A stretch of 64,000 nucleotides of DNA from Streptomyces sp. GS7 (GCF_009834125.1 NZ_CP047146.1:6813501-6877500); one strand, 5' to 3'. Shown: positions 40,818 through 51,088, counted from the stretch's first letter. The notes: generated by a model not told the origin, from the sequence alone. Numbers and translations: made by a program.

Positions 40818-42521
40818 GTGAGAGCACTTGCGTTGTACAGCGCCCTCGGGTCGCTGGTCCTGACCCCCCTCGCCACCGCACCGGCGGGTGGTGCGGTCCG
40901 GGACCCCGCCGCGCCGCCCGCCCCCGTCCACCCGATCTCCTTCGGCCGGTGCGCGGCGGTGGAGCGTCTGCCAGCCGCCGTCGAGTGCGGCACCCTCGCC
41001 GTGCCGCTCGACTACGCGCGCCCCAACGGCAGGAAGATCCGGCTCACCGTCAGCCGGGCCCGGGCCACCGCGCCCGGCGAGCGGCAGGGCGCGCTGGTCT
41101 TCAACCCCGGCGGGCCGGGCGCGTCCAGCATGCAGTTCCCGCTCTACGGTGGGCTGCCCACCTGGCGGCAGACCGCCCGCTCCTATGACTTCGTCGGCTA
41201 CGCACCGCGCGGGGTGGGGCGTTCGGCGCCGCTGTCCTGCCAGGACCCCAAGGAGTTCACCAAGGCGCCGACGGACAGCCCGAAGTACCCCAGCGACGCC
41301 TTCAAGCGCCAGAAGGTGGCGGAGGCGAAGGCGTATGCGCGCGGCTGCGCGCAGCGGGCCGGTGCCGACCTGCCGTACTACAACTCCCTGAACAACGCCC
41401 GCGACCTGGACATGCTGCGGGCCGCGCTCGGCGAGCGGAAGCTGACGTTCATGGGCGCGTCCTACGGGACGTACTTCGGGGCGGTCTACGCGACGCTCTT
41501 CCCGGGCCATGTCCGCCGGATGATCTTCGACAGCATCGTCAACCCGCAGCCGCAGCAGATCTGGTACCGCAACAACCTCGACCAGAGCGTCGCCTTCGAG
41601 AGCCGCTGGAGCGACTGGCTGCGCTGGGTCGCCAAGCACAACGACACCTACCACCTGGGCACGAGCAAGGCGGCCGTCCAGCGCGCGTACGACACCGCCG
41701 TCGAGCAGCTGCGCCGCAAGCCGGTCAACGGCAAGATCGGACCGGCGCAGTTGCAGGCCGCGTTCCTCAAGACCGGCTACAACGACCTCTTCTGGCCGAT
41801 GCGCGCCCACGCGCTGTCGAAGTACCTGCACGGCGACGCCAAGCAGCTGATCGCCCAGGCCATGCCCTCGGGCGACGGCAAGGACGAGGAGAACTCCAAC
41901 GCGGTCTACACGGCGGTCGAGTGCAATGACGCGGCCTGGCCGCGCAACTGGAGCGTCTGGGACCGGGACAACACCCGGATCGCCCGGACCGCGCCGTTCG
42001 AGACCTGGGACAACGTCTGGATGAACCTGCCCTGCGCGTTCTGGCCGGACCGGGCGCGGTCGGCCCAGGCGGGCGTCGACGACGCGGTGCGCGGCACGGC
42101 CGACCGCGCGGCGCAGGGCACGCTGGGCGCCGGGGAGCTGGCGGACGCCTCGCTGCAGGCGGCGGACGACCTGGACGACACGCTGCACGGCCGGCGCCGT
42201 CCGCTCGACATCCGGACCGAGCCCGGCGCGCTGCCCCCGGTGCTGCTGCTGGCGGCCGAGCGGGACGCGGCCACGCCGTACCCGGGCGCGCTGGAGCTGC
42301 AGCGGCGGCTGCCGGGCTCCTCGCTGGTCACCGAGCGGAAGGCGGGCACCCACGGCATCGCACTCGGCGGCAACGCCTGTGTGAACGCCTACGTCGAGGC
42401 GTATCTGGTGCGCGGCAGGGTCCCGGGGCACCGGGTGTACTGCGGCCCGCGCGCCGAGCCGGTGCCGGGCCAGCAGCTCCAGCGGGCGCGTCAGCTGGTG
42501 CAGCAGGCGCAGGGCAAGTAG
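40818..42521 (+). CDS. Secreted alpha/beta hydrolase, tripeptidyl aminopeptidase (S33) type
   Basis: 567 residues. The signal peptide is residues 1-26 (MRALALYSALGSLVLTPLAT). The hydrolase core has the oxyanion motif FNPGGPGAS and nucleophile Ser215 in FMGASYGTY. The C-terminal TAP-like domain supplies the acid and His (LLLAAERDAATP, KAGTHG). It resembles the Streptomyces Tap/SlpD/SlpE enzymes, which remove tripeptides from secreted proteins. No lipobox, so it is free or wall-associated. GTG 40818 with AAGGGA 7 bases ahead. Substrate preference unknown. Confidence 0.88.
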   Translation: MRALALYSALGSLVLTPLATAPAGGAVRDPAAPPAPVHPISFGRCAAVERLPAAVECGTLAVPLDYARPNGRKIRLTVSRARATAPGERQGALVFNPGGPGASSMQFPLYGGLPTWRQTARSYDFVGYAPRGVGRSAPLSCQDPKEFTKAPTDSPKYPSDAFKRQKVAEAKAYARGCAQRAGADLPYYNSLNNARDLDMLRAALGERKLTFMGASYGTYFGAVYATLFPGHVRRMIFDSIVNPQPQQIWYRNNLDQSVAFESRWSDWLRWVAKHNDTYHLGTSKAAVQRAYDTAVEQLRRKPVNGKIGPAQLQAAFLKTGYNDLFWPMRAHALSKYLHGDAKQLIAQAMPSGDGKDEENSNAVYTAVECNDAAWPRNWSVWDRDNTRIARTAPFETWDNVWMNLPCAFWPDRARSAQAGVDDAVRGTADRAAQGTLGAGELADASLQAADDLDDTLHGRRRPLDIRTEPGALPPVLLLAAERDAATPYPGALELQRRLPGSSLVTERKAGTHGIALGGNACVNAYVEAYLVRGRVPGHRVYCGPRAEPVPGQQLQRARQLVQQAQGK

Positions 42522-42619
42522 CGGCCGGGATCCCTCGGCGCACCACGCACGACGCACGGGCCGTCCCCGAGGGGGCGGCCCGTGGCGCTGGGTGCCGGCG
42601 GGTCGGACCGGCCGGCGGG

Positions 42620-43345
42620 TCAGGCCAGGCCCGCGACCAGCTCGGCGACCGGCTTCCGGCGGCCCGTGTAGAACGGGATCTCCTCACGGACGTGCATCCG
42701 GGCCTCGGAGCCGCGCAGGTGGCGCATCAGGTCGACGATGCGGTACAGCTCGTCGGCCTCGAAGGCCAGCACCCACTCGTAGTCGCCGAGCGAGAACGAC
42801 GGCACGGTGTTGGCGCGGACGTCCGGGAAGCCGCGGGCCATCTTGCCGTGGTCGGCGAGCATCCGGCGGCGGTCCTCGTCGGGGAGCAGGTACCACTCGT
42901 AGGAGCGCACGAAGGGGTAGACGCTCACGTAGGCGCGGGGCTCCTCGTCGGCGAGGAAGGCCGGGATGTGCGACTTGTTGAACTCGGCGGGGCGGTGCAG
43001 CGCCATGTTCGACCACACCGGCTCCAGGGCGCGGCCCAGACGGGTCCGGCGGAAGAGGTTGTACGCCTCCTGGAGGGCGTCCGAACTCTCCGAGTGCCAC
43101 CAGATCATGAGGTCGGCGTCGGCGCGCAGGCCGGACACGTCGTAGGTGCCGCGGACCACCACGTCCTTGGCGGCGAGCTGGGCGAACAGCTCCTCGACCT
43201 CGTCGGCGTAGCCGCCGCGGTCCTCGGGGAGGACGTCGCGCAGCTTGAAGACCGACCAGAGGGTGTAGCGGATGACCTCGTTGAGGTCCTTGGCCTTCTT
43301 ACCGGCGTTGGGGATCTTTTCGGGGGCGGTGGAAGCGTCTGTCAT
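42620..43345 (-). CDS. chdC: Coproheme decarboxylase ChdC (HemQ)
   Basis: 241 residues. A chlorite-dismutase-fold enzyme that oxidatively decarboxylates coproheme III to haem b with hydrogen peroxide, the last step of the Gram-positive coproporphyrin pathway. Recognisable stretches are [47 protein letters not shown] (with the catalytic Tyr) and [14 protein letters not shown] with the proximal-His region. It lies just after cgoX on the same strand. ATG 43345 is used; ATG 43354 would add three residues. Confidence 0.94.
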   Translation of the reverse strand: MTDASTAPEKIPNAGKKAKDLNEVIRYTLWSVFKLRDVLPEDRGGYADEVEELFAQLAAKDVVVRGTYDVSGLRADADLMIWWHSESSDALQEAYNLFRRTRLGRALEPVWSNMALHRPAEFNKSHIPAFLADEEPRAYVSVYPFVRSYEWYLLPDEDRRRMLADHGKMARGFPDVRANTVPSFSLGDYEWVLAFEADELYRIVDLMRHLRGSEARMHVREEIPFYTGRRKPVAELVAGLA

Positions 43346-43356
43346 GTGGTCCATTC

Positions 43357-44817
43357 TCACTCGCCTTCGGCGGGGACCGCCGCCAGGGTCCCGAGGATCT
43401 CGTCGGCGGCGCGTCGCGCCGAGCCGATGCAGGCCGGGATGCCGACGCCTTCGTAGAGCGCGCCGCACACCCGCAGCGGGCCGGGCGCGCCGGCGACCGC
43501 GGCGCGGATCCGGTCCACCCGGTCGACGTGCCCGACGGCGTACTGCGGCAGCCCGCCGTCCCAGCGGGTGACCGTGGTGGCCACCGGCCGGGCGGCCAGG
43601 CCGACGGCAGCGCCGAGGTCGGTGAGCGAGAGCTCGACCAGCTCGGCGTCGTCCCGCTTGAGGTCGGCGTCGTCGCCGTACCTGCCGAGGGAGGTGCGCA
43701 GCACGAACAGGTCCGGGTCGGCCCGGGCGATCCAGTCCCATTTGTGGCTGGCGAAGGTCGACGCCTTGATGCGGTGGCCGTCGACGGGCGGTACGAGGAA
43801 GCCGCTGCCGCTGGGCACGGTGCCCAGGTCGGAGCGGCGGAAGGCCATGGTGACCAGCGCCATCGAGGCGTAGTCGACGGTTTCCAGCTCGTCGGCCGCG
43901 GCCGGGCAGCCGGCGCGGAGCAGCCGCGCGGCGGCGCCCGCGGGCGCCGCCATGATCACCGCGTCCGCCGCGATCCGCCGGTCGCCGGCCGCGATCCGCC
44001 AGCCGTCCGCGGCCGTGTGGCGCAGCTCCCGCACCTCCGTACCGAGCAGGATCTCGCCGCCGGCACGGCGTACCGCGTCGGCGACGGCGCCCGGCAGGGT
44101 CCCGATGCCGCCGTCGATGCCCATGAAGACGGAGCCGCCGGCAACCGGGCCGCCGGGGGGCACGAGGGCCGCGGCGCGCGCCTGGATGGCGCGTACGCCC
44201 TCGATCAGCGAGCGCTCGGTGCGGGCCGCCTCGAAGAGCTGCGGGACGGCGGCGCGCATCGAGATGCGGTACGCGTCGCCCGCGTACACGCCGCCGAGCA
44301 GCGGCTCGACGAGCCGGTCGACGACCTCCCGGCCGAGCCGTGCCGCAACGTACTCGCCGACCGCGACGTCCGTCCCGGCCTCGGTGCGCGCCAGCGTCGA
44401 ATCCTCGGCGATCCGCGCCATGCCCTCCGGGGAGATCACACCGGAGGCGGCGAGCGGCGCCAGGTCGCCGGGGACACCCATGACGTGGCCCTTGGGCATC
44501 GGGCGCAGCGCTCCGCGGGTCCACAGCGACGCGGTGGCGGTGCCGGGCGGCTGGAGGCGCTCGCCGAGCCCGACGGCCCGTGCCAGTTCGACCGCCTCCG
44601 GCCGCCGGGCCAGCATCGACTCGGCGCCGAGGTCGACCGGTACGCCCGCGATCTCGCCGGCGAGCAGCTTGCCGCCGAGCCGGCCCGACGCCTCCAGGAG
44701 GGTCACCCGGGCGCCGCCCTCCAGCAGGTGGTGCGCGGCGGTCAGCCCCGCGATGCCCCCGCCGATGACCACGACATGACCGGGCGCCCGGCCCCTGCTG
44801 GTGTGCGCTGCGCTCAT
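43357..44817 (-). CDS. cgoX: Coproporphyrinogen III oxidase CgoX (HemY/HemG family)
   Basis: 486 residues. An FAD enzyme that oxidises coproporphyrinogen III to coproporphyrin III (protoporphyrinogen oxidase in older annotation, hemG or hemY). The N-terminal FAD motif is [17 protein letters not shown]...[11 protein letters not shown], and the C-terminal FAD-contacting stretch ends [17 protein letters not shown]. Two genes (cgoX, chdC) make a compact haem operon; hemE is 3.5 kb away on the same strand. The presence of ChdC supports the coproporphyrin-dependent route. Confidence 0.93.
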   Translation of the reverse strand: MSAAHTSRGRAPGHVVVIGGGIAGLTAAHHLLEGGARVTLLEASGRLGGKLLAGEIAGVPVDLGAESMLARRPEAVELARAVGLGERLQPPGTATASLWTRGALRPMPKGHVMGVPGDLAPLAASGVISPEGMARIAEDSTLARTEAGTDVAVGEYVAARLGREVVDRLVEPLLGGVYAGDAYRISMRAAVPQLFEAARTERSLIEGVRAIQARAAALVPPGGPVAGGSVFMGIDGGIGTLPGAVADAVRRAGGEILLGTEVRELRHTAADGWRIAAGDRRIAADAVIMAAPAGAAARLLRAGCPAAADELETVDYASMALVTMAFRRSDLGTVPSGSGFLVPPVDGHRIKASTFASHKWDWIARADPDLFVLRTSLGRYGDDADLKRDDAELVELSLTDLGAAVGLAARPVATTVTRWDGGLPQYAVGHVDRVDRIRAAVAGAPGPLRVCGALYEGVGIPACIGSARRAADEILGTLAAVPAEGE

Positions 44818-45222
44818 GCCTCCACTCTCTCAGAGTCCCCTCCGGGCCCGGACCGTGACCTCGTCGAGAGGCCCGGACGGCAACCCGCTTCGGGTACCCG
44901 GCGTCGAACCGGCGCCCAGATCAAGCCAGTTGGCACAGCAGGCCGGAATCAGGAGGGGACGGCGTCGTGCGGGGATCACGGGGCAGGGGGACGGGCGCCC
45001 GGCATCGGCGGGCCGGACGGCCGGGCACCGGAGCGCACCCGGCGGCGATGCGCCCGGCGGACCGGGCCGGGGCGGCGGGCCCGGTACCTCCGGAGAAGGT
45101 GGCCGAGCCTGCCGTTGACAGCGGGCGGTGCCGGGCAAAGACTCGGGGCGGCGAGCGGCGATCTTTCGTACCGCCCGCCGGCCGCCGAGCCGGGACCGCG
45201 AGTGCAGCGAGGACAGAACCTG
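44818..45222. other. Divergent region between cgoX and the thiolase gene
   Basis: 405 bases holding the thiolase promoter (45116-45144) and presumably the cgoX promoter. It is otherwise very GC-rich, with Gly/Arg-rich pseudo-frames only. No RNA gene seen. Confidence 0.5.
45116..45144 (+). promoter_or_regulatory. Consensus-like promoter of the thiolase gene
   Basis: TTGACA (45116-45121), a 17-base spacer and AAGACT (45139-45144). The -35 box is a perfect match to the vegetative HrdB consensus; the -10 lacks only the first T. The transcript would start near 45151, giving a 70-base leader. Confidence 0.65.
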
Positions 45223-46419
45223 ATGACCGACCCACGCGTACGGGATGTCTACATCGTCGATGCGGTCCGCACCCCCGTGGGCAAATACGGCGGCGCGCTG
45301 GCCCCGGTCCGCCCCGACGACCTCGCGGCCCACGTGGTGCGCGCCCTGGTGGACCGCACCCCGCGGCTCGATCCGGCGCGGATCGACGATGTCTACTTCG
45401 GCGACGCGAACGGCGCGGGCGAGGACAACCGCAATGTGGCGCGGATGGCCGTCCTGCTGGCGGGACTGCCGGTGACGGTGCCCGGGGTGACCGTCAACCG
45501 GCTGTGCGGTTCCGGCCTGGAGGCGGTCATCCAGGCCGCCCGCGCCATCGCGCACGGCGACGCGCAGATCGCGGTGGCGGGCGGGGTGGAGTCGATGAGC
45601 CGGGCGCCCTACGTGCTGCGCAAACCGGAACGGGCCTTCCCCGCGGGCCATCAGGAGCTGTTCTCCTCGACGCTGGGCTGGCGGATGGTCAATCCGCGGA
45701 TGGCGCCGGAGTGGACGGTGGCGCTGGGCGAGGGCGCCGAGCTGATCGCCGAGAAGCACGGCATCAGCCGCGAGCAGCAGGACGTGTTCGCGCTGGCCAG
45801 CCATCAGAAGGCGGTACGGGCCTGGCAGGCCGGCGCGTACGACGCGGAGGTGGTGCCGCTGCCGGACGTGGCACTGGCCCGGGACGAGACGGTGCGGGAG
45901 AACTCCTCGCTGGAGTCGCTGTCCAAGCTGAAGCCGGTGTTCCGTTCCGACGGCGGCACGGTGACCGCCGGGAACTCCTCGCCGCTGAACGACGGCGCGG
46001 CGGCGCTGCTGCTGGTCGGCGAGGAGGGGTTGCGGGCCACCGGGCGGGAGCCACTGGCCCGTATCCGGGCGAGCGCGGTGACCGGTGTCGAGCCGCAGCT
46101 GTTCGGGCTCGGCCCCGTCGAGGCGGTACGGCGGGCGCTCACCCGGGCCGGGCGCGGCTTCGGTGATCTGGCGACGTTCGAGCTCAACGAGGCGTTCGCG
46201 GCCCAGGCGTTGGGCTGCCTCGGCGAGTGGCCGGAGCTGGACCCCTCGGTGGTGAATCCGCGCGGCGGCGCGATCGCCATCGGCCACCCGCTGGGCGCGT
46301 CCGGTGCCCGGCTCGCGGGCGCGGTGGCCCATCAGCTGGCCGCCGCGGGCTCGGGCACCGGGCTGGCCGCGCTGTGCATCGGCGTGGGGCAGGGGCTCGC
46401 GCTGGTGCTGGAGCGCTAG
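45223..46419 (+). CDS. Thiolase (acetyl-CoA acyltransferase / 3-oxoadipyl-CoA thiolase type)
   Basis: 398 residues. The thiolase catalytic set is complete: Cys95 (VNRLCGSG), His in NPRGGAIAIGHPLGASG, and Cys in LCIGVGQG. YIVDAVRTPVGKYGG is the usual N-terminus. The sequence looks closest to PcaF-like 3-oxoadipyl-CoA thiolases, and the next gene is a benzaldehyde-type dehydrogenase. A role in aromatic or dicarboxylic acid degradation is therefore plausible, but general beta-ketothiolase activity is equally possible. Confidence 0.88.
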   Translation: MTDPRVRDVYIVDAVRTPVGKYGGALAPVRPDDLAAHVVRALVDRTPRLDPARIDDVYFGDANGAGEDNRNVARMAVLLAGLPVTVPGVTVNRLCGSGLEAVIQAARAIAHGDAQIAVAGGVESMSRAPYVLRKPERAFPAGHQELFSSTLGWRMVNPRMAPEWTVALGEGAELIAEKHGISREQQDVFALASHQKAVRAWQAGAYDAEVVPLPDVALARDETVRENSSLESLSKLKPVFRSDGGTVTAGNSSPLNDGAAALLLVGEEGLRATGREPLARIRASAVTGVEPQLFGLGPVEAVRRALTRAGRGFGDLATFELNEAFAAQALGCLGEWPELDPSVVNPRGGAIAIGHPLGASGARLAGAVAHQLAAAGSGTGLAALCIGVGQGLALVLER

Positions 46420-46570
46420 GCCCCGTCCGACGGGTGGGCCACCGCGCGGGGCCGCCCGCGGGCCGGCGGGCCCGTCCCGGTGGCGCGGGCGGCTCCATAG
46501 GGCTCACCGACCACCGTGGGGCACCCTCGTTCAGCAATCAACTGTCGCCCGTCTCCCGGAGGTTGACGCG

Positions 46571-48031
46571 ATGCCCCTGCTCGATCCCAAGGACTGGCTC
46601 TCCCTGCACGGCGGCGCGGCCGAGGCGGTGGAGCCCGCGACGGGCGAGGTCCTGGGCGCCCTGACGCTCGCCGCCGGCCCGGACGTCGAGGAGGCCGCGG
46701 CCATGGCCGCCGGCGCGCAGCGCGACTGGGCCCGCAGACCGTACGCGGAACGGGCCGCGGTGCTGCGCCGCGCCGGCGACCTGATCCACCGGCACGCGGC
46801 GGAGATCGGCGAGTGGATCGTCCGGGAGGCCGGCAGCATCCGGGGCAAGGCCGACTTCGAGATCGGCACCGCGGCCGAGGAGTGCTACGAGGCCGCCGCG
46901 CTCGCCCACCGGCCGCTCGGCCAGGTGCTGCCCTCCGGCGCGCCCCGCCTCTCGTACACCACGCGGGTGCCGGCCGGGGTCGTCGGCGTGATCGCGCCGT
47001 TCAACGCCCCGCTGATCCTCGCCACCCGCTCCGTGGCGCCCGCCCTGGCCCTCGGCAACGCCGTGGTCCTCAAGCCCGATCCGCGCACCGCGGTCTGCGG
47101 CGGGCAGGTGCTCGCGGCGGTGTTCGCCGAGGCCGGGCTCCCCGAAGGGCTGCTGCACGTCCTCCCCGGCGGCGCTGACACCGGGCGGGCGCTCGTCGAG
47201 GACCCGCGGGTGCGGGTCGTCTCGTTCACCGGCTCGACCGCCGCGGGCCGCGGCGTCGGCGCCCTCGCCGCCCGGCACCTCAAGCGCGCCCATCTGGAAC
47301 TGGGCGGCAACAGCGCCTTCCTGGTCCTGGAGGACGCCGATCTGGACGCCGCGATGTCCACCGCCGCCTGGGCGTCGTTCTTCCACCAGGGCCAGGTGTG
47401 CATGACGGCCGGGCGGCACCTCGTCCACGCCTCGCTCTACGACGCGTACGTCGAGCGGCTGGCGGCGAAGGCGGACGCGCTGGCCGTCGGCGACCCGTTT
47501 CGCGAGCAGGTCCACCTCGGCCCGGTGATCGACCGCGGCCAGCTCGACAAGATCGACGCGCTGGTCCGCGAGAGCGCCGCGTCCGGTGTGCGGATCGCGG
47601 CCGGCGGCACCCATCGCGAACTCTTCTACCGCCCGACGGTCCTCGCCGACGCGGACCCCGGCGCGGGCAGCGGGCCGGGGTCGGTGGGCGCCTGCCCCGC
47701 CTACACCCAGGAGGTCTTCGGCCCGGTGGCCCCGGTCCGCGCCTTCCGCACCCTCGACGAGGCGGTGGCGCTCGCCAACGAGTCCACCTACGGACTCGCC
47801 CTGGGCATCGTCACCCGTGACGCGGCCCGCGCGCTGGACCTCGCCGACCGCATCCCGACCGGCCTGCTCCACATCAACGACCAGACCGTCAACGACGAGC
47901 CGGTCGCGGCCTTCGGCGGGCTGGCCGACTCCGGCACCGGCTCCCGCTTCGGCGGCGAGGCCAACCTCGACGCGTTCACCGAGACCCGCTGGACCACGGT
48001 GCGCGCCACGCCCGCCGGGTACCCGTTCTGA
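46571..48031 (+). CDS. Aldehyde dehydrogenase, benzaldehyde dehydrogenase-like
   Basis: 486 residues, NAD(P)-dependent ALDH superfamily. The general base Glu243 (HLELGGNSA), the nucleophile Cys277 (GQVCMTAG) and Asn145 (IAPFNAP) are present, with SFTGSTAAGRG for cofactor binding. The sequence, including the C-terminal VNDEPVAAFGGLADSG stretch, resembles benzaldehyde and vanillin dehydrogenases. A GGAGG RBS lies 8 bases before the ATG. It follows the thiolase gene after 151 bases. Confidence 0.88.
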   Translation: MPLLDPKDWLSLHGGAAEAVEPATGEVLGALTLAAGPDVEEAAAMAAGAQRDWARRPYAERAAVLRRAGDLIHRHAAEIGEWIVREAGSIRGKADFEIGTAAEECYEAAALAHRPLGQVLPSGAPRLSYTTRVPAGVVGVIAPFNAPLILATRSVAPALALGNAVVLKPDPRTAVCGGQVLAAVFAEAGLPEGLLHVLPGGADTGRALVEDPRVRVVSFTGSTAAGRGVGALAARHLKRAHLELGGNSAFLVLEDADLDAAMSTAAWASFFHQGQVCMTAGRHLVHASLYDAYVERLAAKADALAVGDPFREQVHLGPVIDRGQLDKIDALVRESAASGVRIAAGGTHRELFYRPTVLADADPGAGSGPGSVGACPAYTQEVFGPVAPVRAFRTLDEAVALANESTYGLALGIVTRDAARALDLADRIPTGLLHINDQTVNDEPVAAFGGLADSGTGSRFGGEANLDAFTETRWTTVRATPAGYPF

Positions 48032-48048
48032 GCGCGCGGCCCCTGCGG

Positions 48049-48168
48049 ATGCGCACCGAGGTCACCGGACCCGACCCGGACATGGGCGCGCTGATGGCGG
48101 CCCGCAAGGCGACGGCGGCGGTGCGGGCGGCTGGGGCACCGCCCAGGGTTGGCTGGGGGACGGCCTGA
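48049..48168 (+). CDS. Possible 39-residue ORF, perhaps a gene remnant
   Basis: The frame reads MRTEVTGPDPDMGALMAARK and ends VGWGTA. Its codons have strong third-position GC, but there is no RBS. It lies between the aldehyde dehydrogenase and the convergent hemE. It may be the truncated end of a lost gene, or chance. Confidence 0.2.
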   Translation: MRTEVTGPDPDMGALMAARKATAAVRAAGAPPRVGWGTA

Positions 48169-48193
48169 CCCCGCCGACCGCGGTGCGGTCCGG

Positions 48194-49300
48194 TCAGCGC
48201 GCGGTCTGCGTGTGGACGTACTCGACGAGCCGGGTCAGCGCCTCCGGGTCGGTGTTCGGCAGCACGCCGTGGCCGAGGTTGAAGACATGGCCCTCCAGGC
48301 CCGCCGCCGCGTCCAGCACCTCGCGGGCCTTGGTCTCGACGGCCTCGCGCGGGGCGAAGAGGACGGCCGGGTCGAGGTTGCCCTGGAGCGCCTTGCCGGG
48401 GCCGACCCGGCGGGCCGCCTCGTCCAGCGGGACCCGCCAGTCGACGCCGACCACGTCGGCGCCCGCCTCGCCCAGCAGGCCGAGGAGTTCGCCGGTGCCG
48501 ACGCCGAAGTGGATCCGGGGGACGCCGTAGGAGGCGACCGCGTCGAAGACCTTGCGGGAGGCGGGCATGACGGAGCGCCGGTAGTCGGCGGGGGCGAGCG
48601 CGCCGACCCAGGAGTCGAAGAGCTGCACGGCGCTCGCGCCGGCCTCGATCTGGACCTTCAGGAACGCCGCGGTGATGTCCGCGAGCCGGTCGAGCAGGTC
48701 GGCCCACAGCTGCGGGTCGCCGTACATCAGGGCCTTGGTGTGCTCGTGGTTGCGGGACGGGCCGCCCTCGACGAGGTAGCTGGCGAGGGTGAACGGCGCG
48801 CCCGCGAAGCCGATCAGGGGGGTGCCGCCCAGTTCGCGGGTGAGCATCCCGATGGCCTCGGTGACGTACGGGACGTCGCCGGGCTCCAGGGCGCGCAGCC
48901 GCTCCAGGTCGGCGCGGGTGCGGATCGGGTTCTCGACGACCGGGCCGATGCCGGGCTTGATGTCGAGGTCGACGCCGATGGCCTTGAGGGGGACGACGAT
49001 GTCGCTGAAGTAGATGGCGGCGTCGACACCGTGCCGGCGCACGGGCTGGAGCGTGATCTCGGTGACGAGCTCCGGCTGCATGCAGGAGTCGAGCATCGCG
49101 GTGCCCTCGCGGACCTTGCGGTACTCCGGCAGCGAGCGCCCGGCCTGGCGCATGAACCACACCGGCGTGTGCGGCACCGGCTCGCGCCGGCACGCCTTGA
49201 GGAATGCCGAGTCGTACGTCGCGGTCTGCTGCTGGCCCACAGTTGGGGTCTCCCCTGCTCGATCGGAGTTGAGAGCTTGGGGAATGTCGTTGGCGCTCAC
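48194..49300 (-). CDS. hemE: Uroporphyrinogen decarboxylase HemE
   Basis: 368 residues. It removes four acetate carboxyls from uroporphyrinogen III to give coproporphyrinogen III, the substrate of CgoX. Conserved regions are [16 protein letters not shown] (substrate Arg), [15 protein letters not shown] (catalytic Asp), [16 protein letters not shown] and [16 protein letters not shown] start at 49300 with no RBS; an AAGATT -10-like hexamer 6 bases ahead suggests a leaderless mRNA. It is divergent from the DUF3000 gene. Confidence 0.95.
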   Translation of the reverse strand: MSANDIPQALNSDRAGETPTVGQQQTATYDSAFLKACRREPVPHTPVWFMRQAGRSLPEYRKVREGTAMLDSCMQPELVTEITLQPVRRHGVDAAIYFSDIVVPLKAIGVDLDIKPGIGPVVENPIRTRADLERLRALEPGDVPYVTEAIGMLTRELGGTPLIGFAGAPFTLASYLVEGGPSRNHEHTKALMYGDPQLWADLLDRLADITAAFLKVQIEAGASAVQLFDSWVGALAPADYRRSVMPASRKVFDAVASYGVPRIHFGVGTGELLGLLGEAGADVVGVDWRVPLDEAARRVGPGKALQGNLDPAVLFAPREAVETKAREVLDAAAGLEGHVFNLGHGVLPNTDPEALTRLVEYVHTQTAR

Positions 49301-49389
49301 GACCCGAATCTTCGCATGCGCCCGTCGACACCTCCGAACGGGCGACGCGCGCATCGGGTGTCCTCCGCGTATGAGCGCCGTCTTCCGCC

Positions 49390-49395
49390 TAATCT
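49390..49395 (+). promoter_or_regulatory. -10 element of a leaderless DUF3000 mRNA
   Basis: TAATCT lies 7 bases before the ATG at 49403, and there is no RBS. Transcription starting at the A of ATG fits the spacing. Confidence 0.5.
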
Positions 49396-49402
49396 TCCGG
49401 GC

Positions 49403-50059
49403 ATGGCTGCGGCTCACGAACACCTCGCGGACAGCGCGGACGAGACCCCGATCCCCTTCCGCAAGGCGGTCGAGGCGCTCCGGGCGGCACGACTGCGGCC
49501 GGAGATCGAGATCGACCCGACCCCCGCGCCGAAACGGCTCGCCCCTTTCGCGTACGCGCTGGAGGCCGCCGTGGTCGAGCGCGAGGCGGGACCGGGCGGG
49601 GAGGACAAGGACCTGGCGGACGGGCGGCTGGTGGTGCTGCACCAGCCCGCCGGCGACGACACCTGGCAGGGCACGTTCCGGCTGGTGACGCTGGCGCGCG
49701 CGGAGCTGGAGCCGGAGATGGGCGCCGATCCGCTGCTGCCGGAGGTGTCGTGGTCCTGGCTCACCGGCGCGCTGGAAGCGCGCGGCGTGCGTTACGGGGC
49801 GCCCAGCGGCACGGTCACGCGGGCCGGGTCGCACTACTTCGGCGGGCTGGCGGCGCGGGAGCCGGCGACCCAGATCGAGATCCGGGCTTCCTGGACGCCG
49901 ACCGAGGGGCCGGGTGGGGTGCCGGATCTGGCGGCGCACCTGTCCGCGTGGTGCGATCTGCTGTGCCAGGTGGCCGGGCTGCCGCCGACCCCGCTCGACC
50001 CGGCGCCGCGCGGCGGTGTCGTACCGCTCCCCCAGCGGCGCGGTCCGCAGCCCCACTGA
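49403..50059 (+). CDS. DUF3000 family protein
   Basis: 218 residues. It matches the actinobacterial DUF3000 family ([70 protein letters not shown]). Alternating strands and helices, no membrane segment, no catalytic motif I can name. Members usually sit beside hemE and rnd, as here, but no function is known. Probably leaderless. Confidence 0.85.
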   Translation: MAAAHEHLADSADETPIPFRKAVEALRAARLRPEIEIDPTPAPKRLAPFAYALEAAVVEREAGPGGEDKDLADGRLVVLHQPAGDDTWQGTFRLVTLARAELEPEMGADPLLPEVSWSWLTGALEARGVRYGAPSGTVTRAGSHYFGGLAAREPATQIEIRASWTPTEGPGGVPDLAAHLSAWCDLLCQVAGLPPTPLDPAPRGGVVPLPQRRGPQPH

Positions 50060-50405
50060 GCTGCGGCGCTTTCCTCTTGATGCGGCCCGCGGGCGGCGGG
50101 CCGCCGTGTGCGGGCCGGCCGTGGGCCGCTTCGTCCGCCGCCCCGGCCCCTGCCGTGATCACCTCGGCACCGACTCGTGAAGGGTCCGGGCGGCATCGCG
50201 TACGCCTGTGATCACCTCGATATGCACTCCATGCTCACCTTGATCGCTCACGCATCCGATTTGCCCGAATTGCCCCTAACTAAATCGTGATCAAAGTCTA
50301 AAGTCCCGCCGGTTTGCTGCCGAAGAGGTCAGTGACCCTTCAAACACGGATCATTCCGGCTCTCCCCAGCCGGCTTCCGTCCCCGCCACTCCCCCAGGAG
50401 GCCCG
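50060..50405. other. Promoter region of the LuxR-type regulator, with three GTGATCA sites
   Basis: 346 bases. GTGATCA occurs at 50155-50161, 50208-50214 and 50287-50293. The first two are part of a 12-base direct repeat, GTGATCACCTCG. A TAAAGT -10-like box at about 50299-50304 follows the third site. The region is unusually AT-rich at 50220-50310. Confidence 0.45.
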
Positions 50406-51068
50406 GTGTCAGTTCTCCTTGAGCAACCTTCGAGCCTGGTCGCCTACCGCCCGAACAAGCCGACCGCCATGGTCGTCGTGGCCGACCCTCGTGTCCGCTC
50501 CACCGTCACCCGCCACCTGTGGGCCCTCGGAGTACGTGACGTGATCGAGGCGTCGTCCATCGCGGAGGCCCGTCCCCGCGTCGGCAACCCGCGCGACATC
50601 TGCGTTGCCGACGTCCACCTTCCCGACGGCTCCGGCCTCACGCTGCTGTCCGAGACGCGGGCGGCCGGCTGGCCCAACGGTCTCGCGCTGTCCGCCGCGG
50701 ACGACATCGGCGCCGTACGCAACGCCCTCGCCGGCGGCGTCAAGGGCTATGTCGTCACCGGTACCCGCACCAACCTCGGCCTGCCGGGACGGCCGGGCGC
50801 CGCGCCCATCGGCGCCAACGCCGCCCGGATGCAGCGCCGCCCTCCGGGCGCGCCCGGACACCCCGGCGGCTACCGCGAGCTGTCGGGGCGCGAGGTCGAG
50901 GTGTTGCGGCTGGTGGCGGAGGGCCAGTCCAACAAGGCCATCGGCGTGTCGATGGGGCTGTCGGCACTGACCGTCAAGAGCCACCTCGCCCGCATCGCCC
51001 GCAAGCTGGGAACCGGCGACCGGGCCGGAATGGTGGCGGTGGCCCTGCGCACCGGCATCATCCACTGA
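50406..51068 (+). CDS. LuxR-family regulator with atypical receiver domain
   Basis: 220 residues. The N-terminal receiver-like domain keeps the phospho-Asp (ADVHLPDGSG) and a Lys (VKGYVV), but the acidic pair is reduced to VVADPRV and the linker is long and Pro/Gly-rich. The C-terminal LuxR HTH is intact (LSGREVEVLRLVAEGQSN, then KAIGVSMGLSALTVKSHLAR). No histidine kinase gene is adjacent. It may be an orphan regulator that does not need phosphorylation. GTG start with AGGAGG 4 bases ahead. Confidence 0.85.
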   Translation: MSVLLEQPSSLVAYRPNKPTAMVVVADPRVRSTVTRHLWALGVRDVIEASSIAEARPRVGNPRDICVADVHLPDGSGLTLLSETRAAGWPNGLALSAADDIGAVRNALAGGVKGYVVTGTRTNLGLPGRPGAAPIGANAARMQRRPPGAPGHPGGYRELSGREVEVLRLVAEGQSNKAIGVSMGLSALTVKSHLARIARKLGTGDRAGMVAVALRTGIIH

Positions 51069-51088
51069 ACCCCCGCTTCCGACCCGTC

